Of a stretch of 64,000 bases of DNA, positions 20,651 to 33,449 are shown one piece after another. The stretch is taken from NCBI GenBank assembly GCA_021399435.1, contig JAJTUP010000005.1:62001-126000 (forward strand), given 5' to 3'. The stretch is from Diaporthe sp. PMI_573. Its lineage: Eukaryota > Ascomycota > Sordariomycetes > Diaporthales > Diaporthaceae. The position numbers were made by a program, and so were the translations under genes. Under the pieces are notes generated by a model. That model worked only from the letters and a program-made list of their open reading frames with translations. It did not search any database and was not told where the DNA came from. Numbering within the stretch: position 1 is the first letter of the stretch; every line of letters starts with the position of its first letter.

Positions 20651-22656
20651 TTATGCCTGCAGTGGGACGCTTGACCAATCTTCACGCCAAACTTTGCTGC
20701 CCTCTTTGGGCGGCCATACACGGCGAAATGTCCGCAGAGCTCTTGTGTCACTCGCACCAGGCCACTTATTATGCTCAGCGATCACCTTTTGATCTCGCAT
20801 CTCCCTCGCCCGCCGGCCCAGTTCCCTGACGTTGATCACCTCCCCAACAACCCGCTCGATCAGCCACGCGCGACTCAGGTTGTCAACAATTTCCGCTATA
20901 TCGTAGTCGCCATTGCCATTGCCGAATCCGCCGCCGCCGGTGGTCCACAGTTTGAGGGACCGCACCTGCGTGCCAAGTTTGTGCTGGCATATGGCGTCCC
21001 AGATCGACCGCGCCAGCATCTCGTCCACCGCATAGTTCATGAAGCATTCTCGCACATGACCCTTCTTCAACCGGCCGCACTGTCTGGAGTAGCGTCTGTT
21101 ATCCTCTTCATCGAACGAAGGATTGTTAGAGCTGTCTAGGGTGGCCTGCCGCTGAGAACAGTCCAGGGTGAGGAAGAGCGACCGTAGACGGTCCATTTTG
21201 CCGAAGCTCTTGTAGATCTCGGCCTCGATCGCGTCGGATTTCGTGCGCTTGATGGTGATAGATAAGTCCTCCAGCGCAGGACAGTGCGCTTGAATTTTGA
21301 GAATATGCTCCTTCCCGAACAGCAGAGGCAGATCTGGCCTATGTCGATGACGGTTCATGCTGATTAGACTCTCCTCCGTACGTAGGACCAGCCTAGTCAA
21401 CGTCGGCCCATGTCGAGATAGGATGATCTCCAGGGTCCCGGTTTCGAGTGGACCGGTCACTGAAAGCTCATCAAGAGGTTCGAATGCCTTGAAAAAGGCG
21501 ATGGAATTTTCGGCATATTTGGGCCGCTCGACGAACCAGTCTTTGCGGGACAGGCGAACAGAAAGTGCCTTGAGCCGAGGAAAGGAGCAGTTTTGGACAA
21601 TCCACTCCATCATCCCATCATCCAATCTGTGTTCATGCACACGGGTGTAGCCTCCGCCCAGGGTCAGTTGGCGCAGGCTGCTGAAGTCTGTGTGCTTCGC
21701 CCAGGTCTGGAGTAGGCTCGGGGACCAGTGGATCTCACCCACAAGTGACAAGGAAGTCAAACTCCCCACACCAGCACCGGGAACGTGCCCGGGAAGACCT
21801 CTCCACGGTGCTCGCGGCTGCGGAAGTCTGCTCCGAGACAAGCGCAAGGGTTCAAGGGTGACCATTACAAGCTCTTTCATCTTAGGCGCAAGGCCGGCAA
21901 TAAGCTCCATCATTGCCTTTTTGTTGAAGTCATCGTCGCCAGCTGTATTCCGCTCAGCACATGCAACTGACTCTATAAAGGCACGGGGAGGTATCTAGCC
22001 TCATTTCGTAAGGGTCTGGGACATCCGAAAGAAGGCTTCGCAGCCGAAACGTGAGGTGGTGGAGTTTGCATTGGGGGTGTTGCCCGTGGAGGACGTCGAG
22101 GAGGCTTGGCGGAAACTGGCTGCGGCAATCGTATACCAGTGTCTCCAGACGTGGAATCATCTTGACCAAGCTCACGACTGGTGCCCATGCCATATCTTCT
22201 TCGGAAAACCTGACGATGACAGGTTTGTCGCGACAGACATGCTCCGCACCAAGGACTGGTTCCTCGTCGGGGAAGATTTCTCCGTGTCCAGTTGTATTGA
22301 ACCAGGACATCTCCTGCGAGTCGTCGTCGCACGCCTCGGGACTCATGCTTCGAAGTATCAGACCCGTCGATGCCTGAACGCAGAAAGCCTTTGATCTTCA
22401 GACGGCGGACGTGGCGGGCGGAGTCGGTGCGGGAGAGAATCTCGGTCAGGGTATCAACTTCTCGTTGCATCGCGTGGCGATTGCGGACTGTGAGGTGGAG
22501 TTCTCGGAAGACTTCGGGAAGGTTGGCTCTATGGCATCTTTCGTTTACCAAACCGAATGCATACAGACTCGCTCGATTCGTGTCGTGGAGATGACCGGCT
22601 ATTTGATGTAGCGTTTCAAGTGGCAGACCATCTAGGTTCTGCCTGGTGCGACCCAT
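20651..22656 (-). pseudogene. F-box/LRR-like protein gene with two frame breaks
   Basis: The ATG at 22656 begins L-D-G-L-P-L-E-T-L-H-Q-I-A, an F-box-like N-terminus. The downstream 420-codon frame is Leu-rich with repeated F-P-R-L-K-x-L and L-R-Q-L-T-L units, as in fungal F-box/LRR proteins that recruit substrates to SCF ubiquitin ligases. The coding frame shifts +1 near 22371-22392 and again +1 near 21955-21985. At the second site the sequence passes from C-L-Y-R-V-S-C-M to A-E-R-N-T-A-G-D-D-D. No GT-AG intron of acceptable length fixes either break: the only candidate at the second site is 29 nt and of the wrong length class. If intact the protein would be about 660 aa. Both shifts are consistent with loss of two bases in short dinucleotide tracts (GTGT, TGTG). 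Sequencing error remains an alternative. Confidence 0.65.
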
Positions 22657-24409
22657 TATCCTGCTTAATCCAGATCCATGACAGTCCTAGAACGCTGGTA
22701 GGTTCGCGTGTTCTTGGTGTTTGTTGAACCTGGTTCTAGAGTGATGGTCAGATATAAAAGTTCCTTGTTTGTTTGCGTATGAAAGGACAGGGTGAGCAGC
22801 AGGCAGCATTCACCAGGACATTTTATCTCAGGACCCACAAATAATTGTGTATCTCAGGTTCCACACCGATTGGCTTTATGATTGGGATACGTACTAGCAC
22901 GGCACCTATCCCGAGTGTGTAGATGCTGCTGAAGGGTGTAGGTACGTGGGTTGTTGTTTCATGGGTTGTTGTTTTATCGTCTAATTATCTGTAGGGTGAT
23001 GAGAAAACGCTTGGTGTTTTGAAGCCCGCTGCGCAGTTACTTAGCGGTTTTCGTAAGCGAGCTCTACGGATACACAGGGACACGCTAAATGTTAATTGCG
23101 GATCGTGTGGTGTCCCGATGTTCAGCCTTCTTGATTTGGCCTACGAGGATCACGGATTGGGTGATCGTTGCGTCCCAGGTCGACAGGCCATTCACAGACT
23201 GCAGCCCGCTCAGACACACGATCAGATATGGCCAGGTCTGCCATGCGAGTAGAACACAAGTACTGTGGAATAAATATCATTGGAAGATGGAATACCAGTC
23301 TCTGGCTTCTTGAGAGACCGACATGTCTTTGAGCGAAATCTTGAGTGTTGCGGCTTGACCTTTATTTGAATCACGCCTGATAATTCTTTTTCCCTCTCGC
23401 GCTCAGTGAGCCAGCCATAGGTGGAAATCAGACCACTGAGGAGACGATTCGCGTTCGTGCGGTGACTTTGGCACGAACGAGAAAAGCCAGAATGCCAACG
23501 GCTGGATGATATCCTGTCAGCTTCGTCGCACCCGAACGTCTCTGGCCCAAGTACCTCCGATAATCATGGAATCGGAAGCTGATCTGGCTCCTTGCAGGTC
23601 TGAATGGATATCTAATCCTGGGGTCTGGTATGGCTGTGCAATCCTTCGCATCGATCGGGGAGATGAATAGAGCGGGAAAGAAGAGAAAAGAATTGAGGTT
23701 CGGGAAAAGGTCTTGGCCGATTCAAGGACATTGTCGACACTGAGCTCAGAGGCGCCGTGACAAAGGAGCACGCCTCTGAGAGAAAGGAGGCTTTGCTAGC
23801 TCTGGAGTCAATACACGAGTTTAGACGCTCGCATCCCACGGTTGACGTACACATCACCAGTGCAGGTCACATATTAAAGATGCATCGAAACACAAGCTGA
23901 ACTTCTGATTAGCACTTTTATTGAATATTTTATTTCCAGAGGTCTTGAAACATAACTAAACCTGGCTACTTATATTTTATTACGAGAAATTGACGATCAT
24001 GATTTTTCTGACAATCTTGGCCCATTTTGCAATTCAACGCTACGTCTTGCCTGTTTTTTCTTTTTCGCACGTTGATACATTTGGCGTTAAGAGGCAATCG
24101 CGGCCTTGTTTTGCATTTGTGGTGCAATCAACTTGCACAAACAAACCGCCTAGGCGTCTACGTGCAAGAATGAAAATGAATTGGAGAAACTGAATCGGCT
24201 ATGTATCAAGCGGCCTTGCAATATTCTACCCCATCGCATCTCCTTTTCCATGTATCGTTGAGAACGTAGCATCTCTGCGAAGTGGCACCCGGTAAAGACT
24301 GTTAAAGATCCAAGCCGTTATACCAATGTCATACCTCTCATACTGGCCTGAACCTCATTCCACTGATGTCAAGACTCCAAACTGTGGCAGCGGAAAGTAT
24401 GGGTGCCCT
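22657..24409. other. Intergenic, 1.75 kb, no gene seen
   Basis: Short frames only. The sequence is AT-rich near 23900-24000. It includes the 5' flank of the F-box relic and the 3' flank of the inulinase gene. Confidence 0.45.
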
Positions 24410-25963
24410 CTACAGTGAGACCTCGAGCACCTCCACTGATTGAAAAACAATGTTTCCCCCATCAGCAATCATAGAAAGGCCGTCAGAAGCCGTATCGGGG
24501 AAGATCAGCTCGGAGAGCACCACCTGCCCTTGTCCGCCAAAGACTTCAATGGAGCACTCATCGACCAACACACGCAACTCCACCGTGCCGTCTGAAGTCG
24601 CCGACAAAGTTGAGCTGTGAACCCCACCGGCACCAGGATTGTACCCAATATTACCGCTGGCAGTACGGTCGGTCGAGAGAGCACCACCAGGCTCGCTGTA
24701 GCGGATGACGGTCTGCTGGTCCCCTCCCTTGCGAACGGCGAGAGACAGCGTGGAGCCGGCGCCCGGGACAAAAGAAAGGCGTATGTCCAGCGCCCGCCCG
24801 TGGATGTCCGACAGCAGGGTCTGCCCGGGCACGAGGGTCTGGTCCGCGAGGGCCGTGAGGGGTCTGGTAGCCGCGTCCAGCTCGGCGACGGGCATCTGTA
24901 GGAGATGCAGGCGGCCGTCGCCGAGCCTCTTGAGCCTTAGGGTGCGCGGGAACGAGAGCATGCCCTTCCACGTGTTGGTCGGCGGGTCGCTCCCGTAGCT
25001 GTTCATGACCGAGGCAATTATCCTGCGCCCGTCGGACGCTGGGACGTTTTCCCAGCTCATGGCACCGTCAAAGTCCCTACCGTAGTCAAGCCAGCCGCTC
25101 GCTGCGTCAAATGCGTCCGGGCTGAAGATGGTCCCGTCGAATGAGCCGGTGACTGCGAAATTTCCATTGCCTCCTGCTGGGGACCCGGAGGCCGGAGTGC
25201 AGAGTAGGACCCATTTTGTTTCAGTGGAATCTTCAATGGGAAGCTCAAAAAAGTCTGGAACCTCCCATCCCTCGACATCAACAGGCAGTCCGGTGATGTT
25301 GGCGACCTCGCTCACCCAGGTCCATCCCGTCGCGTTATCGGAGGTCCAGAAGCTAAACTTGTTCTGGCCTCCGTGCGCCAGTATCATGACCCATTTGCTC
25401 GTCGGGCCATGGAAGAACACCTTCGGGTCTCGCGTCTCCAAGCCACCAGTGGCATCGTGCGGTGCTTCCTCCTGCTGCGATAGGATGGGATTTCCGGGGA
25501 ACTTAGTCCATGTCGCGCCTTCATTCACTGTGTATGCTAGTCGCTGGTCCTGGACTCCGCTGTCGCTGATGTATCCGGTGTAGAATGCCAGGTAAGGTGG
25601 ATTCTCTGATGTGCCTAGTCCAGAGACATTGCCACTGTCGTAAAAGGCGGTACCCGTGAAAGATTGAATGCCATTCGAGCTTGGGATGGCCACTGGAAGG
25701 TGCTGCCACTTGACCAAGTCATTGCTGGTTGCATGGCCCCAGGAGAGGTTTCCCCAGACGTTCGCGTTGGGGTTGTGCTGGAAGAAGAGATGCCATGTCG
25801 GTCCAATTTTGATCAGACCATTGGGTTCGTTCATCCAATTCTTTTCCGGGACGAAGTGGAAAGAAGGTCGAAAGTCGTCAGCGCTGACCAAGTGACTCAA
25901 GAACAAGGGCCAAGAAAGCCCAGCAAGCAACATCCTGTGGAACAGGCCCCGGTACGGATACAT
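24410..25963 (-). CDS. Secreted GH32 endo-inulinase-type enzyme, 517 aa
   Basis: One uninterrupted exon. GH32 motifs in order are W-M-N-E-P-N-G (43-49), F-T-G-T-A, R-D-P (178-180, transition-state Asp) and W-E-V-P-D (acid/base Glu234). The nucleophile motif has Glu46 where invertases and exo-inulinases have Asp. A Glu here is characteristic of fungal endo-inulinases such as Aspergillus INU2, and overall length and spacing agree (about 516 aa). The enzyme should therefore cut internal beta-2,1-fructosyl bonds of inulin. The C-terminal beta-sandwich (about 370-517) is present, including S-I-E-V-F-G-G-Q-G. Residues 1-28 form a signal peptide, possibly starting at Met11. A minus-strand TATATAAA lies at 26113-26120. 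A levanase-like specificity is the main alternative. Confidence 0.9.
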   Translation of the reverse strand: MYPYRGLFHRMLLAGLSWPLFLSHLVSADDFRPSFHFVPEKNWMNEPNGLIKIGPTWHLFFQHNPNANVWGNLSWGHATSNDLVKWQHLPVAIPSSNGIQSFTGTAFYDSGNVSGLGTSENPPYLAFYTGYISDSGVQDQRLAYTVNEGATWTKFPGNPILSQQEEAPHDATGGLETRDPKVFFHGPTSKWVMILAHGGQNKFSFWTSDNATGWTWVSEVANITGLPVDVEGWEVPDFFELPIEDSTETKWVLLCTPASGSPAGGNGNFAVTGSFDGTIFSPDAFDAASGWLDYGRDFDGAMSWENVPASDGRRIIASVMNSYGSDPPTNTWKGMLSFPRTLRLKRLGDGRLHLLQMPVAELDAATRPLTALADQTLVPGQTLLSDIHGRALDIRLSFVPGAGSTLSLAVRKGGDQQTVIRYSEPGGALSTDRTASGNIGYNPGAGGVHSSTLSATSDGTVELRVLVDECSIEVFGGQGQVVLSELIFPDTASDGLSMIADGGNIVFQSVEVLEVSL

Positions 25964-26112
25964 CGTTGATGTTGGAGGTGTAAGATGGGAATTCTTGACT
26001 AGGTGTAATTGGAAGGCAGGCAGAAGACAAGGATAGTGAGGCCTTTGCTTGTTGTTCAGACTCGCCCGCGAGCGTTGGAAGCTATTCGAGCCAAGGTACC
26101 TGGCCCAGGCGG

Positions 26113-26120
26113 TTTATATA
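26113..26120 (-). promoter_or_regulatory. TATA box of the endo-inulinase gene
   Basis: TATATAAA on the minus strand, about 150 nt before the ATG at 25963. A CCAAT-like motif (CCGCCAATCA, minus strand) lies farther upstream near 26291-26300. Confidence 0.45.
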
Positions 26121-28159
26121 TTCAAGTTGTTTCCTCTCAGGTAGAGAAACATCTTACGGTCTGGTGACTTCACCCGGATCCAGCGGAGGTCAGCTCGTTC
26201 GGAGAAACCCGTACCCATGCAACATCATCGGCGTGAGGGTGTCTAGTCTCTGGTCAGCAGCACTCATGGATGCAGTGTGAGCAAGCAAACCTGATTGGCG
26301 GCCGAAGATGCATATCTCGGGGCTGGAAAGGAAGGACTCTGTCATAGCAGGAATACGCCCCGATGTGTTACGATGCTCGGTGCAACCCCCGTTATCCGTT
26401 GCTCATCGCATCTACCTCCACATCCCTTACTTGTTGGCGTAAGAAAACCCAAGCAGGTCTATGTATCCATCGTCGAGTGACGGCAGCTCCTTGGGCTGTT
26501 CAGAAGCTTAGAGAGGAGTGGCTGGCGGATGAAGATCACCGACATTGTCAGAGGGGGTCTGTCGGGACCTTGCAGGAAATCTAAACATTAATTACCTAAA
26601 CTCCTTGCAGTCTGGGGTGCAGAGCGCTGCATGGTGTTGCACACATTGCGGGGTGAGGCGTTGTGGAAATGTGATGTGTATCATTTCTGCTGCAGATCAC
26701 ATGCAATCGAATTCTAGCGAAGTTTGGCCGTATTTATTCCATAAGGCAAGTCTGTCCACGTGCCACGAGAACCCACTCAAATAGTAACGCAAGGCAGAAC
26801 GATTCGCCCCCCCCCCTCGATCTGCGTTGTTTCAGCGAAAATTTCGACTTGAGGGGAGTAGAACTCGTCTGATCCCAGGGAACCGCAACTAAGAATGAGG
26901 AGGATGAATTAATCATCGACAAAATACACAACTTCAGTGTCCACATGGAGTCTGTTGCTGTGTCAAATCGGACGACCGTCGGGTGTGGAGAACGACCTAC
27001 CGCTGGAAGGGAAGGCGGAGCCTAGATACTCAGGTACTATAGGCAGTTTCCAGAAACACGTGTTAACTGCGTTTAGAACCGACCTCCGCCATCTGAGACC
27101 TGGGAAAAGGCTTTATCGTGCTGCAAGTTCCCATATACGCTATGGCCACACTCTGTCTTACTTGCCCCTCCAATTCAACGGTGTCATGATGCGTAGTCGG
27201 ATTAGGACTGAGGTTATCCGGATGTTGGAATACGGACTGCAGAAGGACAGGTAGGAGAGATTTCTAAAGAATAGCACGGCCGATGACTTGAGAAGGCGGA
27301 ATCTGGTCAAGGTCGGGAACGGGCAGTGTTTGGTGCTTTGTAGACAAAATTGAAGATACCTAGGTACATGAGACTTTGTAATGCACGCACCCGCTGACGT
27401 ACTTGGTCAGAGGGTAACACTGAAATACCATTGGTAGCTCCTGGTCGTTCTCAAGTAAGACTAAATTTGATCTTCATCGCACTGGCATTCGTCTACTTAG
27501 TGGAATGACACCGGCTCAAGATCTTTGAGCAGCTCTTGCTGCTCCATCCTCGATATTCTGATCCTCGATGGTATTGGCTCTACGGCATAAAACTCGCTCG
27601 GTTGTTTCGCGAGTTACATGGGAATAGGGTGAGGAGAGCTGGGGAAACCGAGCTTTGGGGTCCCCTGCTGTGTCCCTGCGAAGGTTTGGTGGTATTTGTG
27701 GGAATACATCACGCTCGTACACGTCTGGAGCAAGAGTCTAGTGCCCCAATGCTGAAGTTGCCGACAAGAATGAAAGGGTTGCCACGGGGCTGCTGGCCGC
27801 GAGCAACAAACCCTCACACAAATTTGATTTAGACAAGGGTCAAGTGGGGATATCGTGACATGCCCGTAGATTCTCCGAGTGTGGACGTTCATGTCAGAGC
27901 ACTTGAGGGGGATACCTAGTCACTGAAAACGACTATTCTGCAAGGCAAAAAAGAGTTGAGGCGATAGCACCGGGCCGAGTATACAAGATGACATTGATTT
28001 TAGTCAGGAGATAGAAGACCTGGAGACAGTTTCACTCAATCCCTAGGAAATCCCTTTCTTATTTTTCTGAAACTATTTTTAAGCTTCCAAATTCCAAAAA
28101 CTATTCTGCTCGTTGGGTTGGACTGACCGCATAGGACTCAAGACATCCCCAAGAAGTGC
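26121..28159. other. Intergenic, 2 kb, no gene seen
   Basis: Frames are short and overlap on both strands. A run of about ten C lies near 26808-26818. Nothing recognisable. Confidence 0.45.
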
Positions 28160-30124
28160 CTAGTCACTAAAATATTCATCCTCTGATTTGTAGGGAAGAA
28201 TTTCTCTCTTGTAGACAAGCTTTGCGAAGCTTTCATGAGGTGCGAGTTGTCTCCAATAGACCATTGCTTTATGATGTTGGCGGAGCTCGTCCCATGTTTC
28301 CTCAGACTGGGGCTGATACTTGTTTAATTCAACCTCGACATCCCAAAGACGCGGGCCGGGGCTGAAAGTGCACCGGATGACTTTGGAACTGTTGTTGACA
28401 ATGTCTCTGACTATCTGTGGGAAACCTTTGTAAAGATCTGTCATGGCGGTTAGTGCTATGAGTTCGCAAGGGGGAGGGGGGGAGTGGGCAATATGGGCTT
28501 ACAACAGCGGGAACCTCTTAAATGCAAGAAATGATCATCTGTCTCCTGCTCCCCGGTCTTGGCCTTCCCATTTCTTCGTTCTGATGCAAATTCCCAGGCC
28601 ATTTGCCAGGACGCATCGCGTTGGATATAATTCATGAAGATGTCCGAAAGGACGTCATCACCTGGCGCTCCATCAAGAACTAACGTAAATGATTCCTCCG
28701 GCATTCCCGCTGGGATAAGAGCCGCGGCCTCCATGATCCAGAGTGCGAGATTATTGGTAATTCGCACTGTTGAGAAGCCCGTGTCGGCATCTCCCCTCGC
28801 GCGCATTTCCTGGTATTCCGGAACAGTATTCAAATCATTTACCGTTTCAGAAAAGGCATAAAGATCGGTCGGTTGTTGGAAGATCGTTTTCCACAAGCTG
28901 ACACGCCGCTCGACGCGAAGTTTCGGATTCTCCACGCAAAAGCTAATAAGTCCCTGGGCGTGGCTTTCAGGAAATGCAACACACACGTTGTTTTCAAGAA
29001 GTCGGATGTGGCGTAGGTGTAAGCGCAACTTGCTTGGAAGAGAAGAAAGGAATTTTATGGCGACCGAGGCTGCGGAAAATCGATACTTTCCCCTATTTTC
29101 TGACTCCATTTCGATCTCGGGGCCCATGAAAATTGCGAACCGCTCGCCCGTGGCTTCAATATGATATCGGGGTCCGTTCCAAAACGCGGCCGTGTGCATC
29201 TGACGGCTCGAGTGACAGTAGAAATTCTCGCAGAAGTCGGTGGCCTTCCAGTCGTAGGCACGAGCCAGTTTGAGGAGGTCGTCATCGGTGGGGATACTCC
29301 AAGCCGGGAATTCAGAGTCGAGAGCCAATATCTCGCGAGGAGGAAAGGTGGGCCGCTGAGCAGCCGGTCCACTACTAAAGCAGTCTTGATCCTCCGTCAC
29401 CTGCAAGGCGTGCATGAGGGCTCTCCGCATTGATGACGGAACGATTCCCCATGATCCGGTTGGACCCGGCCCTTCATCAGGGCAGTGGTCGTGTGGCCGG
29501 GCTTGGAGGACCTTGTGGGCGGAGCCGATCTCAGCCCACTGGGTATTCTCTCTGAGAAGAGTTCGCAACAATGGGCCAATTAAAGGGTGGGTACGTACGA
29601 CCTCCTGCGAGTCCCCGAGTGATGGTCAGTATAGAAGCAAATACAACAGTGGCGTAACCTGGACGCCAAGAACAGGGAGTGGGGGAGGGATGTGTTTGCT
29701 GACTTACATCCACTACAGCTTTGGTATAACAAGGCCGCACGACCGTGTCGTCCTCGTAATACAGGAATGCCGCGGCCTCCATGGTTAAAGGGACCCGTAG
29801 AAAGTGAAATTGAGCTGCTCTGACGCGCACCTCGTCCGAGTTCATTCTGGAAATGCGTGTACTCGAAAAGGCGATAGTATTAAACCTGAGAATAAGACCC
29901 TCTGTTTCAGCGTGGACCTGCTTGCATGTGGACCTCAGGGCGAGATCGATACGATCCCTGTTGTTGGCCGGGGCCAGGTTCTCCAGAATGTTTTGAGATC
30001 TTGGCTTTTCTTTTCCGCCATAGTCGAAGTTGTACACAAGGCCATCCTCGAATGTAACGCAGTGGCGATAGATCTCGTCGCGAAGCTCGCGGGGAATGTT
30101 GAGAAGTGTGGATTCGGAAGCCAT
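28160..30124 (-). CDS. Large F-box-like (N-I-P-R-E-L-R-D-E-I-Y) hypothetical protein, 598 aa
   Basis: Exons are 30124-29708, 29604-28503 and 28437-28160. Intron 1 (103 nt, GTAAGT donor, CGCAG acceptor) and intron 2 (65 nt, GTAAGC donor, CTAAC branch, GACAG acceptor) link three frames without any stop. Residues near 10-20 (L-N-I-P-R-E-L-R-D-E-I-Y) match the N-terminal F-box-like motif common in ascomycete proteins of unknown function. The rest is a long, mostly helical soluble region rich in Trp, Phe and charged residues, with no known domain visible. No signal peptide or membrane helix is seen. The ATG at 30124 has a good context and follows the last in-frame stop-free stretch. A role as a ubiquitin-ligase adaptor is possible but not shown. 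Confidence 0.7.
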
Positions 30125-30850
30125 GATGCGGTGGAGTTCAGTCTGGTAGTTCAGGTGGAGTGACGGGCAGATTGGTATGCGGGACCGGAATGAGTTTGCA
30201 CTGCAACTGTTTTTTATGGCCTGGATTGGGGTGGGGTGTGTGGGGTGTTTTATACCTAAAGATGGATGCAATTAGAACTAGTCAGGCTCTAAGCACAGGC
30301 CTCGGCTAATTGTAGCTAGTATGGTGTGAGTCTTTCGGCGTGTGCACCTTTGAAAGCCCGAGGTTTTAGCGCCGAAAAAGTCCCAGGTAACACACATGCA
30401 ATTGACAGATATTCCCGGGCCACAAACCCAACTGTGTGGTCACAATACATAGTCAGGTCTGCAGGAACTGCCAAGTTATTTTTCAAACAAGTCACCAAAG
30501 AATCACCAAAATGCATAGGGACAATCGAATGGCGGGTGCATGGGCCGCCGTCATATGGACTATTTGTATTCTTTGAGTTCCTCTACTAAGCTGGAACGGC
30601 AATGAGTGTCCTATAAGGACAAGGAACAATGTGTCTTATCGACGATAACAGTGAGATTCGCTATGCAAGGCTTTAAACAGTGACTTTCCAATCTACTTCT
30701 GCACACCAGTGCTCTGTTAGATGCCACTACTTCGCACTATAAGTCTTAGTGTTGAGCCGTGCCTAGTCTCCGCCGCTATTCGCGCCGGCGCTGTTGACAA
30801 GCTCTCAACCCGTCAAGGTCGAAGCTATCGCGAGACACGAGCTCAACCTA

Positions 30851-30890
30851 GTCAGACGCCGTCAAGCACCGTCAAACACCGTCAAAGTGC
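30851..30890. repeat. Short tandem repeat, four degenerate 10-bp units
   Basis: The units GTCAGACGCC, GTCAAGCACC, GTCAAACACC and GTCAAAGTGC follow one another exactly in register. They lie in gene-poor DNA with no obvious function. Confidence 0.6.
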
Positions 30891-32712
30891 CTTCGCCATG
30901 TGACTCAGGCCTTCCTTTTTCCCAGTCAGCATTTGGCTGCGGTCTCAGGTTACAGGGGGAATCACCACACACGAACATCTTATACTATATGAGCATGGGC
31001 CGAGCTGTCTGTATCGCAGGAGGGGAAACTCACAACTTGCCCGAAATGGACCATAAAAGCCGCCCTGTCCCAGACTGCTGTAGACCGTCAGCTGTCTATC
31101 ACTATGTTGGGTACTTGGGCCTGGCCAAATACCACACTCGCACGACATACGCACAGGATCCGGATCGGTTCTGCTTTTCAGTGTTAGCAAGCCTCGTGCG
31201 CGAACTTGTCTCGTGGGAGTGCCCACCCGACGCACAGCATCTGCGACACCAAGCAGCTGAAATGTCAGCATCAGTGACAGGCATGCGGAGCTGTGCGTCG
31301 GATACAGAGTTTACCTACCACAGACTTGTCCCTCTGCGTCGCGTCGTCAATGAGCAAGTGACTAAACACCTGTCGGCCCTGAGAGACCAAACTCACCAAG
31401 ATCATTCGAAAACAATCATTCGGCCTGTCGCGATTGCTACCACTGTTAGAAGTCAGTTGGCTGAGGAGGACTTGAGTCGCCCCAACGCACCGAAACCAAC
31501 ACCACTACTTGCTCTGAGAGTCAGCCATCCAAGTCATGCAGAATCACCACGGAGACGTGAGGGTCCAACCACAGGTGCAGCTTACCAATACAAGTCGACC
31601 CAGTGCACGCGTCTGAGATCCTGAACCTTCTAACATTAGCATGGACATATCTAAATCCACATTCATACGTCCAAACCAACTGACCCATTGAGCGTTTTTC
31701 ACAGCTGCGGTTGGAACAGACTGCTTCCACGGCACAGGAGGGTCAGCGGATACGTTTTATGCGACAGGAGAAGACACTTACCAGGTAAGTCAGCCACGCT
31801 CCACTGCTTCAAACAGAATTCACATTTATTAGCAAGACTCGGGTGCTAGGCCTGGCTGTTCAACTCACTGTGGATACATGTTCTGACAGCCTTGCCTACA
31901 TCAATAGATAAGTTAATCGTTAGTCTAGCCCGCCAAATCCAAAGGTTATGATCTCACCAGAAACAGCCACAAAAATGGACTTTGACTACAACGAGCAAGT
32001 CTACCGCAAGGCAAGGGCAGCTCTTGCATCAGAGTACCCCAACTATATAAAAGTCAGTTCACATTTTGAAAGTTTAGCAATATTAGATCATATCTTACCG
32101 AGAACCAATCAACAATGTCGACAAGAATAGGCGTGTTCATCAGTACACTGAGAACCCACGAGATCTATTCTGAACAGACCGAGGAGCTTCTGGCTATCAA
32201 ATCAAGGATTGATAACAAAAAGCCAATCAAGAAAAAGGAGTGGAACAATATAAGCAGATGGCTTGACAAGGTCTATCAAGACAACTAAAGACTTAGGATG
32301 AGAGGTTAATAGATGTCTTTAGAAAGGAGAAGTCTTGGTTTTTACTTACCTAGTGCAATGGCTTCTAAACACACGTGGTAGCAGAGTACACACAGTTGAA
32401 TAAAATCAGTTGGAAAACACAATGATAGGTCTTTTAACCTCATACCAAGGAGGGGGCCCAGTGGAAGCCACGTGGATGGGAGGCTGGAAATGTGAAGCTT
32501 GGAAGGTCTCGAGAGAGGCAAGAGAGGGGGGGGGGGAGGAGCCAAGGAGAAGACAGGGTGTGAAAGCGGGCCGGACAGAGACACGATCATCGTTAGCCGG
32601 ACCTGCCTGTCAGGTCAACATCAAGGGTCCCAATGCGCTGCGGGGACAAAAAAAAACAAAAACAAGCGGGGAGGTCACACGGGGAAGGTTGTGTGACGGA
32701 AGCTTCCGGGTC
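30891..32712. other. Gene-poor region with an A-rich possible gene relic
   Basis: Around 31975-32130 and 32115-32288 two short frames have Lys/Asn-rich, A-ending codon use unlike the GC-rich host genes (for example K-K-P-I-K-K-K-E-W-N-N-I-S-R-W). They are offset in frame and may be exons of an unrecognised gene or an old mobile-element fragment. A 276-codon open frame at 30794-31624 lacks an early ATG and shows no motif. I do not call it. Confidence 0.25.
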
Positions 32713-33449
32713 TCATATTAGTTGGTTGTCTACCTGGGGGAGCGGACCAGCTGACTCGTCGCGAGGCCACCCGGGGGGTTGGTGGCCGGTGAGCTGGCCG
32801 TCAAAAAGTTCCCTCGCCTCAGGTCCAGCAAGGCGTGTCTCTTCCTCTTCTTCGCCGCCGGCCCCACCGCCTTGTCGCCGCCAGCCGTGCTGTCCGGGCG
32901 GTTGCGCTTCCCTCGTGCCGCCTTGATCTGCCAGCTTGCCTTGGTGAACTGGGGGATCCCAAACGTCTTGATGGCAAACCTGGCGGCCTCCTGCGGGTAC
33001 TCGGAAAAGATGACGTGCAGGTTGGTCGAGCCATCGGTGCGCTTGTAGAGGGTGGCCCTCCTCTGGGCCATGTCGCGCCCAGCGCAGTCCCTGCCGGTGC
33101 AGTGGGCAAAGAGGTGCTCGACCGTGTGCCTCCCGTTGCCGCAGAAGGGACAGCTCTTCGTCGGGTAGCGGCCGGTCCTGTAGAGATGGGGCGGCGAGGC
33201 CGATGTTCCCGGTCCTGCAGTGCAGGAGAATGGTGCTCTGAGCATGGGACAGGCCCTCGTGGTAGAGTAGGCTCTGGTTGCCCCGGGGCTCAGCCGGCGC
33301 GAGCGGCCTGGCCCGGCTGTGATGCTGGCTCCAGCCCTCCCTGTACTGTACTGTTGCCATTCGGAGGCGCACTGCGCATGGACTGCCTGCGTCGCCATCT
33401 TGTCAATTGCCCCGTTGCGCTTACGGTTGTCGCTCCATCTCATCCCCAT
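32713..33449 (-). mobile_element. 3' end of a LINE (Tad1-like non-LTR) reverse transcriptase, degenerate
   Basis: The minus strand encodes the C-terminal region of a fungal LINE polyprotein. R-T-G-N-I-G-L-A is followed by L-Y-R-T-G-R-Y-P-T-K-S-C-P-F-C-G-N-G and H-T-V-E-H-L-F-A-H-C, the CCHC-like zinc motif after the RNase H domain. Then come A-A-R-F-A-I-K-T-F-G-I-P-Q-F and a basic tail. The two halves are in different frames, joined at an extra C in a CCCC run near 33190. No polymerase motif (F-A-D-D) was found upstream, so only about 0.7 kb of an old copy remains. It is GC-rich and not obviously mutated by RIP. Confidence 0.6.

Noticed and set aside
30794..31624. 276-codon open frame on the plus strand
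   Set aside because: It begins at TTG, the first ATG is 65 codons in, and there is no motif, codon bias or intron logic. The sequence is Arg/His/Ser-rich as expected from random GC-rich DNA.
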